From NCBI GenBank assembly GCA_025435555.1, contig JAIWWG010000118.1, positions 21,197-85,196 on the forward strand: 64,000 nucleotides of DNA, written 5' to 3'. Shown piece by piece: positions 52,403 to 63,620 of this stretch. Made by a program: the position numbers and the translations under genes. Below the pieces are notes generated by a model. It saw nothing but the letters and a program-made list of their open reading frames with translations, was not told the DNA's origin and searched no databases. The DNA is from Chytriomyces cf. hyalinus JEL632 (taxonomy: Eukaryota; Chytridiomycota; Chytridiomycetes; Chytridiales; Chytriomycetaceae). Numbering within the stretch: the stretch's first letter is position 1; each line of letters opens with the position of its first letter.

Positions 52403-54212
52403 TGGCTTCTTGGAGCTACGGGAGCTGGCTGTGTTTGTGACATCACTTAATGGACGTTTGTTCTGGTGTGAAAAACAAACATTTGGAGTTAGCCTTCAGA
52501 GTCGATTTGGGTCGCGTCTCCTTCACTCCTCAGAGAATCAATTCCTGATACGACCATTTAAAAGCAGGTGATGAGAGGAGAACTCAAACAGCCAGCCGTG
52601 GCAGCAAGTGTCCACATGCGTCCCAAACCCACGTCGCATCTCGCGAGACCCAAACCGCACAATATCACTGAAGAAGACTTTTACGTTTGAGCTCTTTCTG
52701 GTCATTTCTTCGTGTTTGTTTGCTTTGCTTGTTAAGGGCAGTTCGCTTCTGTGTGTTTTGGATGAGAAAAAAAGCATGAGACAAAAAGCACCATCAAGAA
52801 TCAAGACCGACAACTTTAAGCGCTGAACGAACTCCATCGAATCGAACACATGCAGAGCTGGATGGGCTGAGTCATTCCGGATGGGGCAGATGCGAAATCA
52901 GTGTGAGAGCTCAGTGAGGCAAGATTATGGACCACTTTTCATTGTTGAAGATGGTTCGAACGCATGTCTAATCCAGAGTCTGCATACAGCAGCGGTACTC
53001 GGCACGCGGCTTCCGGTCGGTTTCGTGGGTTTGCACCGTGTCCGAATATATGCCTCCCTGTCGAATTCGTCCGAACCACCCGATGGCATTCCTTTGAACG
53101 CAAGCTGGCCAGCGTATGACCGCCAGTGAATAGTTTGAACGAAGATGAAATTGCCTGGATCTGAATGGACTGCGGTCATTTGTCGGGTGTATTCGCAGGG
53201 AGGTTCAAGGACATGTTCGGATTGAAATTCGAAAACGGGATGCGCGTTCTGAACTATCCCCAGCAATTCAGGTGAGCGACGGTACTCATGGCTCTGAACA
53301 GAAGCAGCGAACTAAATCAGGCAGTGTTAGCGCGACCAACTGGGAACCATTCACGGCAAGCTGGAGGACGGAAATATTCGTTTATTTCCTTCAAGTTTAT
53401 CGCATCTGGGGCGCTGAATAGGAAAGAATACGCATGACGCTGTTTGGGTGGTTTTCAAAGTACGGTAAATGGTTAACTTGAAATGTGTTTGTTAACTCAC
53501 TTGAAGAAAATAGGTATGACCGCAAAACAGTGTATTAGCCATGCGATAATGCTTCGAAATGAGCTGGGCTGGGCGCGGATACTGCCACGACGTTCCCACG
53601 TTGAAGGTACTTTTTTTTATTGTTTTCAGCAGACAATGGACACGGATAAAAAAACAAACAACCGTCAGACGCGGCTGCATAAAGTTCCATAAGGATTTCA
53701 TCCAAATAAGCTTGTGAAGTCCTGCAAACTATATACTTCAAGCACCTGCAAGCAACGAGTCTGGAGCCAAACAACCCTGCATGGAAACCAAATTTACATC
53801 TGAATGCGTGTGTATCTTGACCGTGTGCTTCAAAATGTTTCCGTTCTTGTATGGCGACTCAGCAAATCTCTTGGGAAAAATGTTGTGTCTCCAAGCACTG
53901 ATTGTTGAAAATGCGTTCTTGCCTTTTCACATGCTGTTTTCGCCAAGTTTATTTTATGCTTCTGGACGCGCGTGAGTGTAATAGCGTTAAATTTGGCTTC
54001 ACTCGACCAATTCTTTCCCTTATCTCACTTTCTTGTCATTCAGGCTTGAGTGCACACGGATTTGTTTCTCACCCACGTTTCCTTCCTTGAACAGGCGTGA
54101 TCAATTCGATGCGATATGGAGCCCAATATTTGACGAGCCATCTTCAAATTTCATCCGAACGTCAAAACTTTCTTCATCTCCTGTGTTCTGACTGTTTTGT
54201 CATTGCGCAGCA
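52403..54212. other. Long stretch without a supported gene
   Basis: Only overlapping short frames in both directions, none with recognisable domains or consistent splice signals. Confidence 0.3.
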
Positions 54213-54857
54213 TTGAGGTGCATTCGGGTTGGCTGCTCCCGAGCAGGACAGAGAATGGCGTGGTTACCCTCGAAGAGCCCTAAGAGACAGATGACGCAGC
54301 GTGCCCAGGCTCGGAACCGAACGGACCAAGTTGGGCGATGCAACTATTTCCCCGAACCAATCAAACAAAATTTTCACAAAACAAGGTACAGCAGAAATTT
54401 TCCATTTCAGCATTTACCACGGCTCGGACAAATGGGATTCACAGGGAACAAATTCACTCCGTCAATCAGAGTTTTGACGAATCTTCCTTTTTCTTTTTCT
54501 CAACCTTTACTTAAGTCACGAAAGCAGCGACTCAACCCAAATACTGAAATGGGGGAGTTACTGATTGACTGTACTGGTTTGTTCAACTGGGCATCGGAGC
54601 TTATGCCGGGTATAATTCCGATAAATTATCAGCTGCTTGGGGAATCTCGAGCAGTAATAAAAATGTATAATACTGCGACAAATGCGAGTCATGATTCCCT
54701 GGGAAGAAACACGTGTCGTGATTCCATGGGATTTTATCGCTGCAAGTTTAAAGGAGCTGTCGAATCTGAAAATTTAAACATGTCCAGCGAAGGCATTGCA
54801 ATCATGACATCGGTGCGCCATGATGCTATTGCCTCAATTCCTGAGGGAAAGCAATGA
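54213..54857 (+). CDS. Unassigned 214-codon open frame
   Basis: The longest plus-strand frame of the 52-55 kb stretch. The N-terminal half is basic (QRMAWLPSKSPKRQMTQRAQ), the C-terminal half more protein-like (LIDCTGLFNWASELMPGIIP). No domain is recognised and nothing beside it gives a role. It may be a remnant. Confidence 0.2.
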   Translation: MRCIRVGCSRAGQRMAWLPSKSPKRQMTQRAQARNRTDQVGRCNYFPEPIKQNFHKTRYSRNFPFQHLPRLGQMGFTGNKFTPSIRVLTNLPFSFSQPLLKSRKQRLNPNTEMGELLIDCTGLFNWASELMPGIIPINYQLLGESRAVIKMYNTATNASHDSLGRNTCRDSMGFYRCKFKGAVESENLNMSSEGIAIMTSVRHDAIASIPEGKQ

Positions 54858-55309
54858 AGGAGACGTGTTCTTCAACCGGATGACGGAGGATATGTTGAGC
54901 AGAATCTCGGACTTCAAAAGATTCTTGGAACATGCGCGAGTGAACTGGTCCTCAGCGGAAAATTCAAGGCGAGCTCATGCGGGTTATTCTGGGGTGATAT
55001 CTTCAAAAACGTTTGAGAGGATGGCGTGATCATATATTTTATTGGATTACCTGCTGCTCCTTTGCGACCAGCATTGCAGGGTTGCATGTTGTTCTTCGGT
55101 GGTTTTTTTTTTTTTCTATTTTTTTTTAAATATTTTTTGGCGTCATCAATGAGGGGCTTCAACTGGCATGGAAAAAAAAGAGAACAGCAAATAAAAGGAT
55201 ATCATGTTATTTTCAATAATTTCAGTGTTGTTTGCGACGCAGCAAATATCTTATCTTGCTGTGTGTGCTTGGACGGGATTTACCAAAACAAACTTTGTCA
55301 AAAAAAGTG
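54858..55309. other. AT-rich spacer
   Basis: Includes T homopolymers (55107-55127) and no supported gene. Confidence 0.35.
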
Positions 55310-55930
55310 AAAGAAACAGCCGAGGACCCCCCCGTCAGCGAGGCAGCACAGCGCGAGATGGCCAGCCGCGTGCTCCACCCGCAGCCTAGTCGCACCGTCG
55401 TAAGCAGGTGAGAGTGCTTTGAACGCGTGTTTTACGTCCTCTGACACCTGCTGTCCCAAATCCCCCAACCAGTTGCTGCCGCTCGATTCAGTCTTGGTCG
55501 CAAGAGCCCTTCCCGGGGACAAAGGTGCGTATAGAGACAAACAGCAGCGCGGTTCTCGGGCCGACCTTGGACAAGTTCGAGAACCGCTGGTGCCAGCTGT
55601 ACGGGAATACAGCTGGCTGTCATTTGGATGCGTCAAGAGGAGGGCATCGATGGCGGACCCGACCACGGACATTGCACAGGGTCAAAGGAGGTGTGGCATA
55701 ACCCTATCCTTACTCCCCTACCGTCCCGAAGGGTCTGCCCAATCTCTTGGTGCCGCTCTCACTCTTCCGCTTGTCCGTACACGACCACCCACCTTAGGTC
55801 GCCGCAACGTTAATTTGGGAATGCTGCATGATCGACAGAGTCTGCAGATAGAGTCCCCACTCTGTCAACCGGGGGACTGGGACAGGGGTTGCACTGAACT
55901 GTAATTGACCCATTCGCTAGCTGACAAAGC
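55310..55930. ncRNA. GC-rich block with perfect hairpins, possible structured RNA
   Basis: Much more GC-rich than its flanks, with three perfect inverted repeats: 55549-55558 with 55578-55587 (10 bp, 19-nt loop), 55592-55601 with 55608-55617 (10 bp, 6-nt loop) and 55834-55841 with 55859-55866 (8 bp, 17-nt loop). The first two are adjacent. Open frames cross it on both strands, as expected for high GC. It does not match rRNA, SRP RNA, RNase P or U3 signatures known to me. A foreign insertion is an alternative. Confidence 0.25.
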
Positions 55931-56317
55931 TATCTCTGAATTTATTCGGAGGCGGAACGCGTCCATCCGTGCATAAGGTCTGCTGGGGTATCGATAACAA
56001 GAGTTGGGGAAAATGCTGCTGTTTGTCTCGCTGTTGTTTACCTCCATTCTTCATCCTTCCTCCTCTGCCTCCCCTTTATTGTGTGCGCTAATCTCGTAGA
56101 TTACCATTGACGCGAGACTTTGGATCATTGTTTTTTATTCTTCCCTCCCTGCTCTCCTGTTTCTTCACCCGATTACGCTTCTTTTATGTCTACCACACAA
56201 ACTAACCCCTAGGATTCCCGTGGCCAATGGACACTGGACGCGATTGGGTCAGAATGGACACTGGCTACTGAAACTGGGTGCGGAAACTGGAAACCGGAGG
56301 CTGTAGGCTGAGCGCAA
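55931..56317. other. Spacer without gene
   Basis: T/C-rich sequence and short direct repeats of gg(a)cactgg-type words just before dispersed repeat copy C. No coding signal. Confidence 0.35.
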
Positions 56318-56515
56318 TGGATACTGGACACCTGAGGTAAGCGGTGGGATATGATTCAGGGCCTCCTCGCGGCTCCCACCGGAAACGAGGGCAGAGGTTT
56401 GCACTTTGCTCTCGGCTGACACTGAATCGCTTTTTTTGTTTTGTTTTGTTTCCTGTGGATATGTGAGAAATAAAAATGTTGATTTTCGCTGCACTTGCTA
56501 CTGTCTGTCTTTGGA
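56318..56515 (+). repeat. Dispersed repeat, copy C
   Basis: Full-length relative of copy A: atggatactggacacctgag, ggtgggatatgattcagggc, actgaatcgc, aataaaaatg. It carries a short insertion (about 20 bp) before ctcggctgacac. Confidence 0.85.
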
Positions 56516-56693
56516 CTGGTTGCGCCTGTCGCGCATAAATGCGAGTATTCAAATACAATCGCGCTGCTGAGAAACTGGGTGCTTATACCAAGTCGCAAAT
56601 GCTGGACCGTATCTTCGAGTTTTCAAACCAAAGCAATCGTCATCTGGGCACTTATTTCTTTTTAATTATCATGCAAATCCACTCATGAATGCG

Positions 56694-57351
56694 CTATGAG
56701 GTATCCTTTTCGCTCGACAGGTATCCAAGAATTAAAGACGAATACGGCGTCACTTTGCCGTACACAATCTCGATGCCCTGCTATCAAAAAGGCTTGAATA
56801 TAAACGCGAACAAAGACCGCCAAAAGAACACACACTGACCCTCGATGAAGGTAAAACAAGCCACCAGCAAAATACAACTTTGACCAGAAACCACAACGGT
56901 AAATACGCGCAAATTGGCGCGTAAAAGAAATTCTGGAACGTGTTGATCAGTTTCAGAAGCAGGAAATATAATCCGATGGATTGTGTGCGTCGATTGTCAT
57001 TGGAGATGGCGCTTTCAAGAAACATGTGGGCTGGCGCAAGAATTGTGAGTGCGTTGGAGATGGTCAAATGTCCAATGTGCAGCGACAGAGTCGCGACTGT
57101 GAGCACAAGTAACCCGCTGGCAATTTGGGTCTGTGGGATGGAGTATAGCCAGTTAAAAGAGACTGTCGATAGGATGATCGAATCAGCTTCAAAGCATGCT
57201 GAGGTACTTTTGGGATGCGGAATCTGGCTTCTGTCCAACTCAGAAGCGTACTCTGAGACAGAAGGAAATCTGAAGATGCATTAACAAAACGCGTATTTCA
57301 AGAGTCAGAAACCTTACTCAAGTATTTGGCGTAAGCGTCAAGGTGCTCCAT
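56694..57351 (-). CDS. TB2/DP1/HVA22 (REEP/YOP1-family) membrane-shaping protein
   Basis: Three exons (57318-57351, 56840-57252, 56694-56780) join in phase to 177 residues. The family inserts hairpins into tubular ER membrane. After a short soluble start (MEHLDAYAKYLKYASELD) come hydrophobic stretches (ASGLLVLTVATLSLHIGHL; GLYFLLLKLINTFQNFFY; LPLWFLVKVVFCWWLVLPS) and a C-terminus with QGIEIVYGKVTPYSSLILGY. The order and spacing fit TB2/DP1/HVA22. An in-frame 45-bp GT-AG segment (GTACCT...CGACAG, about 57161-57205) could be an extra intron, giving 162 residues. The stop is TAG. It is transcribed away from SF3A2, with only 70 bp between the two starts. Confidence 0.75.
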
Positions 57352-57421
57352 CCACGTTGTTTGTCTGTTTATTTACATCCCAAATAAATATTTACGTAAA
57401 AACAAAACAGAAAATAATAGC
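57352..57421. promoter_or_regulatory. 70-bp divergent promoter
   Basis: Only 70 bp separate the start codons of the YOP1-like gene and SF3A2. The sequence is AT-rich (tttatttacatcccaaataa and an A-rich stretch next to the SF3A2 start). Both 5' leaders and the core promoter must fit here, or the transcripts overlap. Confidence 0.6.
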
Positions 57422-58504
57422 ATGGTCGACCGTCAGGTATCTCAGCCGCTTCGCTTTGGACCACTATACACGCATTGCTTCTGACTATTGAATCCATGCA
57501 AACAGAACAGAGCCGGAGTCAAGTTTGGTGGAGGCGGAGTGGCCGGAGGCAGTGAAAGCAATGTGGGTCCTTCTCCATTGCTTGACCCTTCCCCCTGTAC
57601 GCCAGCTCACGCGGCTTAACTCGCTTTTGCATATAATCCAGGTCAATCGCCGAGAACGACTGAGGAAGCTTGCGCTCGAAACAATCGATCTTGCCAAGGA
57701 TCCTTACTTTATGCGCAACCATCTCGGCTCATACGAATGCAAACTGTGTCTGACGCTGCACTCGAGTTGAGTTTGGATGACTCGCTTTCGTTGCACCTTT
57801 TTACTCTAAACAGTGCCCGAATTATTGAATCATTTCAGACGAGGGCTCGTACTTGGCGCACACGCAGGGAAAGAAGCACCAGTCCAATCTGCACAGGCGC
57901 GCTGCCCGTGACGCACGCGACTTTGCAAACCCGCTCACAGTCAATGCGCAGCGTGCTTTGCAGGCACCGGGTCTGGCGCAGGGCGTCATGCCCAAGAAGA
58001 ACGTCATCAAAATCGGGCGGCCTGGATGTAAACAACTCCGCCGCTTTACCTTTTCCATCGTTCATCTCACTAATTGATAAAACGACAGACAAAATCACGA
58101 AAATCCGCGACCCAGAAACTCGTCAACTGGGTCTACTTTTCCAAATCCAATATCCACAAATCGACTCCAAAATCAACCCACGCCACCGATTCATGAGCGC
58201 ATTTGAACAAAGGATCGAAACAGCGCAACGCCATTTTCAGTATCTTTTGATTGCCGCGGAACCGTACGAAACTGTCGCATTCAAAGTGCAGAGTAAAGAA
58301 ATTGATCGCAGCGAGGGAAAATTCTGGACGTACTGGGATATGGATGCGCGGCAGTTTAGTCTTCAGTTTTTCTTCAAGGGCGAGTTGAGGGCTCCAGGAC
58401 AGCTTGGCGGTGGAGGAGATGGCGTTGTGAGGGGCGCTCCTCCCTCAAGCGCGACAGCGGGCAAATATGCGCCGACTGGAGCCAACGCACAGCCAGTTGG
58501 ATGA
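57422..58504 (+). CDS. Splicing factor 3A subunit 2 (PRP11 homologue)
   Basis: U2 snRNP component needed for branch-site recognition. Five exons (57422-57436, 57506-57562, 57642-57765, 57839-58027, 58089-58504) join in phase to 266 residues. Exon 1 is just five codons (MVDRQ), then NRAGVKFGGGGVAGGSESN. The matrin-type zinc finger follows: YECKLCLTLHSNEGSYLAHT and QGKKHQSNL, with both Cys and both His. Further conserved parts are IKIGRPGYKITKIRDPET, LLFQIQYPQIDSKINPRHRF, MSAFEQRIE and YLLIAAEPYETVAFKV. The C-terminus is a short Gly/Ala/Pro-rich tail. All family landmarks are intact. Confidence 0.95.
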
Positions 58505-58565
58505 AGAGGAAATAAAGAGAAATGATATCCAAATGCCAGAAATAAACTAACATAAATTGGATGCC

Positions 58566-61500
58566 ATGCTCAAATGGCTCGGCATCAACTCGACTGTGAA
58601 CGCATTCGATGTTCAAGAGCAAATCGGAAGCGGTGGCCCTGGTACGAAAACGGTGGCAGCCTCCCCGTCACATACCGCCCTGACTCTTACAGAACCCAAC
58701 CAGGCAACCTCTGGAAGGTCTTCACAGCCACCAAGAAGGGATCCTCCACACCTCTCAAAAACAGTCTCTTCATGCTCGACAAGCGCTCGCTCCGTCTCAG
58801 CAAAGAAGACGTGTCCAATCTATCGCAACTCCTCAAAAAGGATGCTCAGACTCTCTCGCGACTCCGGCATCCATCGCTGCTCCAAGTCTCTGAATCTGTC
58901 GATGACTCAACTGGGGCGATTGCGTTTGCATCGGAACCACTTTTATGCTGTCTGGGCAATGTCTTGGGCAACTTTGAAAACTTTGACACATGCCCTTCAA
59001 AAGCGGACTTCAGAGCAAAATTTGATTTAGACGAAGTGGAGGTGAGATACTTCTGCTGTATGCTCAGGGGGTGATAAACGCGTTGTTTTTTTTTACCATC
59101 AGATCCAAAAAGGCATCCTGCAAGTCATCAAAGGGCTCGAATTCCTGCATGCAAACAACTGGACCCACGTCAGTCTATCTCCAGATTCAATCTACATCAA
59201 CGCAAAGGGAGACTGGAAAATTGCCGGTTTCGCATTTGCCCAATTCAGCAATGTTGGAAACTCGACTTTTTATCTTCGCGATTATCCGCCATTTTGTTCT
59301 CCAACTCTGGATTTCATGGCTCCGGAACTTGTGATAGATTCGCGGTGTGTGCCAGCGTCCGATTGTGAGTGAATGAGTGTGATTCTTGGCTTAGCAGTGA
59401 AATTCTAAAACCGGTACTGCGCGTTTGAAAATAGTGTGGTCGCTGGCATGTCTGATTTATTCCGTCTTCAACAATGGATCATCTCCGATAGCTGCGAATG
59501 ATAACCTCCATACATACAACACCATATGCAATCGCCTAGAGACAGTCAATTTGTCGAAAAATATCCCACCTCAGCTCACAGGTGCCATCCACATTTACGC
59601 AAATTAAAAATCCCATAATTTGTTAAGTCATTGTCGGATATCAGAGTCTCTGCGACGAATGCTTCAGAAAGATCCGTCAACCCGCATGCCTCTGTCAGAA
59701 TTCGAAAGCTCATCATTCTTTGACAATATCCTTGTTTCAACAATTGGATTTCTCGAATCGTTTGTGGAAAAGAATCAAATCAGTAAAGCGCAGTTCTTGA
59801 AAGGACTCGTGGCTATGCTGCCGCAGTTTTCGCTCAAGCTTGTGCATCGCAAGGTATTTGTCATTTTTAACTCGAGTTTTTGAAATTTATTGCTGGACGT
59901 CTGATGGTTATTATTATCGATGCAGATTTTGCCGATATTGCTTGAGGAGCTCAAGGATCCCTTGATGGTACGCGTGACTGCGGCGTCTCATGAAACGATG
60001 CGTTAACTTATCCGAAAATAACCTTCCAGACACCGTTTGTACTCCCCAACATTTTTTGGATCAGTGAAAAAGGCACTGATCAGGACTTTATGACCAAAAT
60101 TCTTCCGGCGCTGAAACCTGTTTTCAAAATGAACGGTACCATAACCACGACGAAGTTTTCAAAATGAAGAGATATTCTAATTGAATCATACCGCACCAAA
60201 ACAGACCCACCACAAGCACTGTTACTCCTCCTCTCACGAATGGACATATTCCTATCAAAATGCAGCAGCTCGGCAGAAACCTTTAAACAAGACGTCATGC
60301 CCCTTCTCTACACAGCCCTCGAATCACGTGTCCCGGCAGTCCAAGAACAGGCAATCAAAACCGTTCCCACGATTCTTCCTACACTCGACTTTACAGCCAC
60401 AAAAAGCGTTCTCCTCCCGAAAATCAGTGCAATTTATTCAAATGGAGCCGTTGCACTGAGTACGCGCGTGGCTTGCCTGATTGCCGTGCATGGAATGATC
60501 AAAGTTTTGGATAAATTCACGATTGTCGAAAAAGTGCTGCCAATGTTGAAGGCCAATGTCGTGAGGGAGCCAGGGCTGCTAGTCGCGTTGTTGGCTGTGT
60601 ATGAGGAGGCATCGAAAGGAGTGGAGAAGGAGATGGTTGCGGCAGAGGTGTTGCCAGAGATTTGGCGATTAGCGTTGGATCCTGTGCTGAATGTGAAGCA
60701 GGTAAGTTTTGTTTGATTCTTCTGTGATCGGTGTTTTAACAAGTGTATTTTCGTAGTTAAGCGGTTCATGAAAGTGATTCAGGATTTATCAAAACGCGTC
60801 GAAGAACAGCACACGAAATTTTTGGAGGATGTTAAAAGTATGGATGGTAAGTCTGAGCTTCCTTCAGTTCAACTTGAACTTCATTTTAACAGCGTTCGCA
60901 TTTCTGTGTCACAGTGCCAGGAGGTTCAGGGAACGCAGCATCCGCTCCATCGCTCAATCCATCTGGCTCGGATTTTGCCAGGTGAGAATATTGATTCTTA
61001 ATTTTTTGAGAATCTTACTGACATGGCTTTGTCCGCCAGCCTTGTTTCCGCATCGAAACAGTCTGTAAAGAGTCCAACAACCAGTCAACCCACGAAAGTT
61101 GGCGCAACATTTTCCAGCTCAAACGATGACGGGTGGCAGGAATTTGATGCCCCCAACGTATCTGCGCTACACAGCGGACCCACATCCACAGAGAGAATTG
61201 CTCCTGTAAAACCAGCGGGGAAGATACCCGGATACGGAAATATCGCATCCAACTCATCACTCGCTGCCAAAAAGTCGTCGAACGCTCTCGGATTTGGCGC
61301 CACATTTCCAAGTATTCCAGCATTAGCTCCACCTCCGTCTCACTCCAATGGGGCGTCAAATTTCCCGGTGGCATCATTTTCGAATGCGTCTAGTAATAAC
61401 GGTACTGCCTCTTGGACGGCAACACAAAACTTTGGAAACGCAACTTCAACATCCAGTGGCTGGAACAGTGGGTTTGGGAATGCTGCAGGCCAGGGCAATG

Positions 61501-61661
61501 GCTTAATGACACCGATGGCGTTCAATCACACCAGCGGAATCGCGAGTGGGGGCCACAATGGAGTGTTGAATTCCAAAGCGAGTTCTCAGGGACTGAAGAA
61601 CGCAGGGTCAAGCGCAACGAAAAAGAATCAGACTTTGGATGAGTTTGATCCGTTTGGATAA
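58566..61661 (+). CDS. SCY1-like pseudokinase, SCYL2 type
   Basis: Eleven exons (58566-58641, 58704-59041, 59103-59364, 59435-59581, 59645-59853, 59926-59967, 60030-60135, 60205-60701, 60744-60846, 60915-60981, 61040-61661) join to 822 residues. The N-terminal kinase fold is catalytically dead: the HRD site reads THVSLSPDSIYI and the DFG site reads IAGFAFAQ. A HEAT-repeat region follows (LPLLYTALESRVPAVQEQ, LLPKISAIYSNGAVALSTRV, VEKVLPMLKANVVREPGLL). The C-terminus is Ser/Asn/Gly-rich and ends LDEFDPFG, a likely clathrin-adaptor/EH-type DPF motif. SCYL2 family proteins act in clathrin-coated vesicle traffic at Golgi and endosomes. The intron 8 acceptor is the least certain point: AACAAG at 60743 keeps the frame, whereas the better-looking TCGTAG at 60756 would shift it. 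Confidence 0.88.
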
Positions 61662-61793
61662 AATAAAAGCAAATTGAAGGGTATAAAATATTGTTTGCAG
61701 TTTTTGGCGGCTTTTCTGAACTCGTTGTTATTTCTGAACCCGAATAAAATATGCGTGAAAGAGGAAATCCAAAAATGAGATCTGAATAATTGC

Positions 61794-63235
61794 TTATGTC
61801 TGTCGAACTTTAGCAGCCTTTGCTAAAGACGCCCTCTTTTGTCCACGACTTAAGTTTTTGGCAGCTTTTTTTGGTTTGGGTTTCGGAGCACTTTTGTTCA
61901 CATCCACTGCTATCAGGTTCACTGCCGAGTCTGTCAAGGGAAGGTAGCTTTTTATCGTTTCCCTTGCTTGTTGTGTCGGAGCAATTGTTGTGGCTGTTTT
62001 GCAAGGTAGGGCAGCGATGCTGTGGTGGATTTTCTTCCGATTCGTGGCCAAAGGGTCGTTTGATTTTTTTTCTTGAGCAGAGTTTGGTGAAGACACAGCC
62101 GCAGTTTGCTTTTCAGGTTCGTTGCTTTTGTTAGTGGGCGCGATTTGGGGCTCCGGATTCGTACTAAAGCAGATGTACGTCTTTGTGAGAGATTTTTCTT
62201 GACTCACACCTTCCAGAGAGACAGCAGATTCTGGCGAGGGAGTTGCTGAAGGTAATGTGACATTTTCTAGTTTGGTAGACTCTTGTGGAGAAACGACCAA
62301 CTTTGGTAGCTCTTGAGACATTTGAGGTTTGCACTTGGTCGTCAAGATTTCGGCATTGTTCGTTTTGAGATTCGCGGTCAAGGAGGCCGAGGTTGTATCG
62401 GCCGTTTTTGCTTGTGCAAAATATTGCGTAAATTGGAGAGACTCCAATGCTATCTCAGGCGCGTGATTTTCACCCGCCGGTGTGACAATTTTTTCGGCTT
62501 GCACTTTCTCACGCACATCTGATCCAGAAGAAATTAAGGTAGTTTTTCCGGCGTCTTGGTTCAAGACTTGTGGGTTCAGATCTTCTTTCTTGCAGGTGTC
62601 GGGAGAAAATGCCACGTTTTCGGAATCCAAACTTTCCCCGGTGTCCTCTACCTCAGCAAAGAAACACACCGCGCGTCGACGCTCAGTGGCGACTAGGTTC
62701 GAAAAGAGAATAATTAATGATCAGAAACTGCCTGTCATGGGTGGGAGGTATAAGAAGGAAATAAACCTTGTTTAACATTCGATTCGAACAGCAAGGGTTC
62801 CTTCAAATATCGCGGAACGTGGGTATATAGGGACCATCTGTTGTACAACTCTGTTCGTACACAGCGCTTCATCTTGACCCCAATCGAGGCAGAATGGTCC
62901 ATCGATTCAGCTGGCTGAGAAACAAGAACTTGCGCGTCGCAGACACTGACGGGAGGTTGCGACAGGACGACACAAGCGGGCGTCACGTCGAACGCTTGGG
63001 TGGAGGTCTGTCGGAGAAGCGCAGCCTCGGGGACCATGGAGAGGACGACGTGTACTGCGTGTGTTGCTTGGACAATTGGCGCCGCTGCCGCCGCTGGGCT
63101 TGCTCTTTTCTGTACACTGCGCTTCTGGTTCTTGCTGCGCTTATTGTGCGATCTCGACATTGATTCTAAGGTGGGTTTGGTTGAGGATGTTCTTGTTTCC
63201 CGGACAGAAGATTTTCCCTTTTTGGTGAAGGACAA
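61794..63235 (-). CDS. Lys/Ser-rich hypothetical protein
   Basis: Two exons (62767-63235, 61794-62692) joined at a GTTTAT...CCTAG intron in phase 1 give 455 residues. The N-terminus is basic (SMSRSHNKRSKNQKRSVQKR), followed by an Ala/Val-rich part, then a short conserved-looking block across the junction (TELYNRWSLYTHVPRYLKEP; TERRRAVCFFAEVED), then a long Ser/Thr/Glu-rich disordered region and a very basic tail (KKAAKNLSRGQKRASLAKAA). RRAVCFFAE resembles a PP1-docking RVxF-type site, a guess only. No family is recognised. A broken paralogue lies upstream at the window edge. Confidence 0.65.
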
Positions 63236-63620
63236 AAATCGCTTCTTCGATGTATTGATCCTGATTCTCGCTCATATAATGCACTCACTGACAGAATGCG
63301 TGTAAATGTCGACCGCTTGCCAAATCTTTTATTTCTGGATCGACAGAGAAATATCAAGCTTGGTTTGATACCAGAGCCGGATGAGAAAATAACGCGTGGA
63401 TATTGAGAATGACCACCATCAACCTGTATTTCGGCCGCGCAGACAGGAAAACTGGAATACGCCTGCAGCTGCAACTAATAAACCGATTCCATGATCCGCA
63501 GAGAACACCTTGGCTTAGTGATTGTTAATGTTTTACTGTTGCAGAAAAACCCGAATAAATACGCGTGCAAAAGGAAATGCCAAAGAAAAACATAAATCAA
63601 AAACAAAATGCTCATGTTTG

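Noticed and set aside
55298-55672. 124-codon minus-strand protein in the GC-rich island
   Set aside because: Open frames occur on both strands there, as expected from high GC, and the perfect hairpins fit a non-coding element better.
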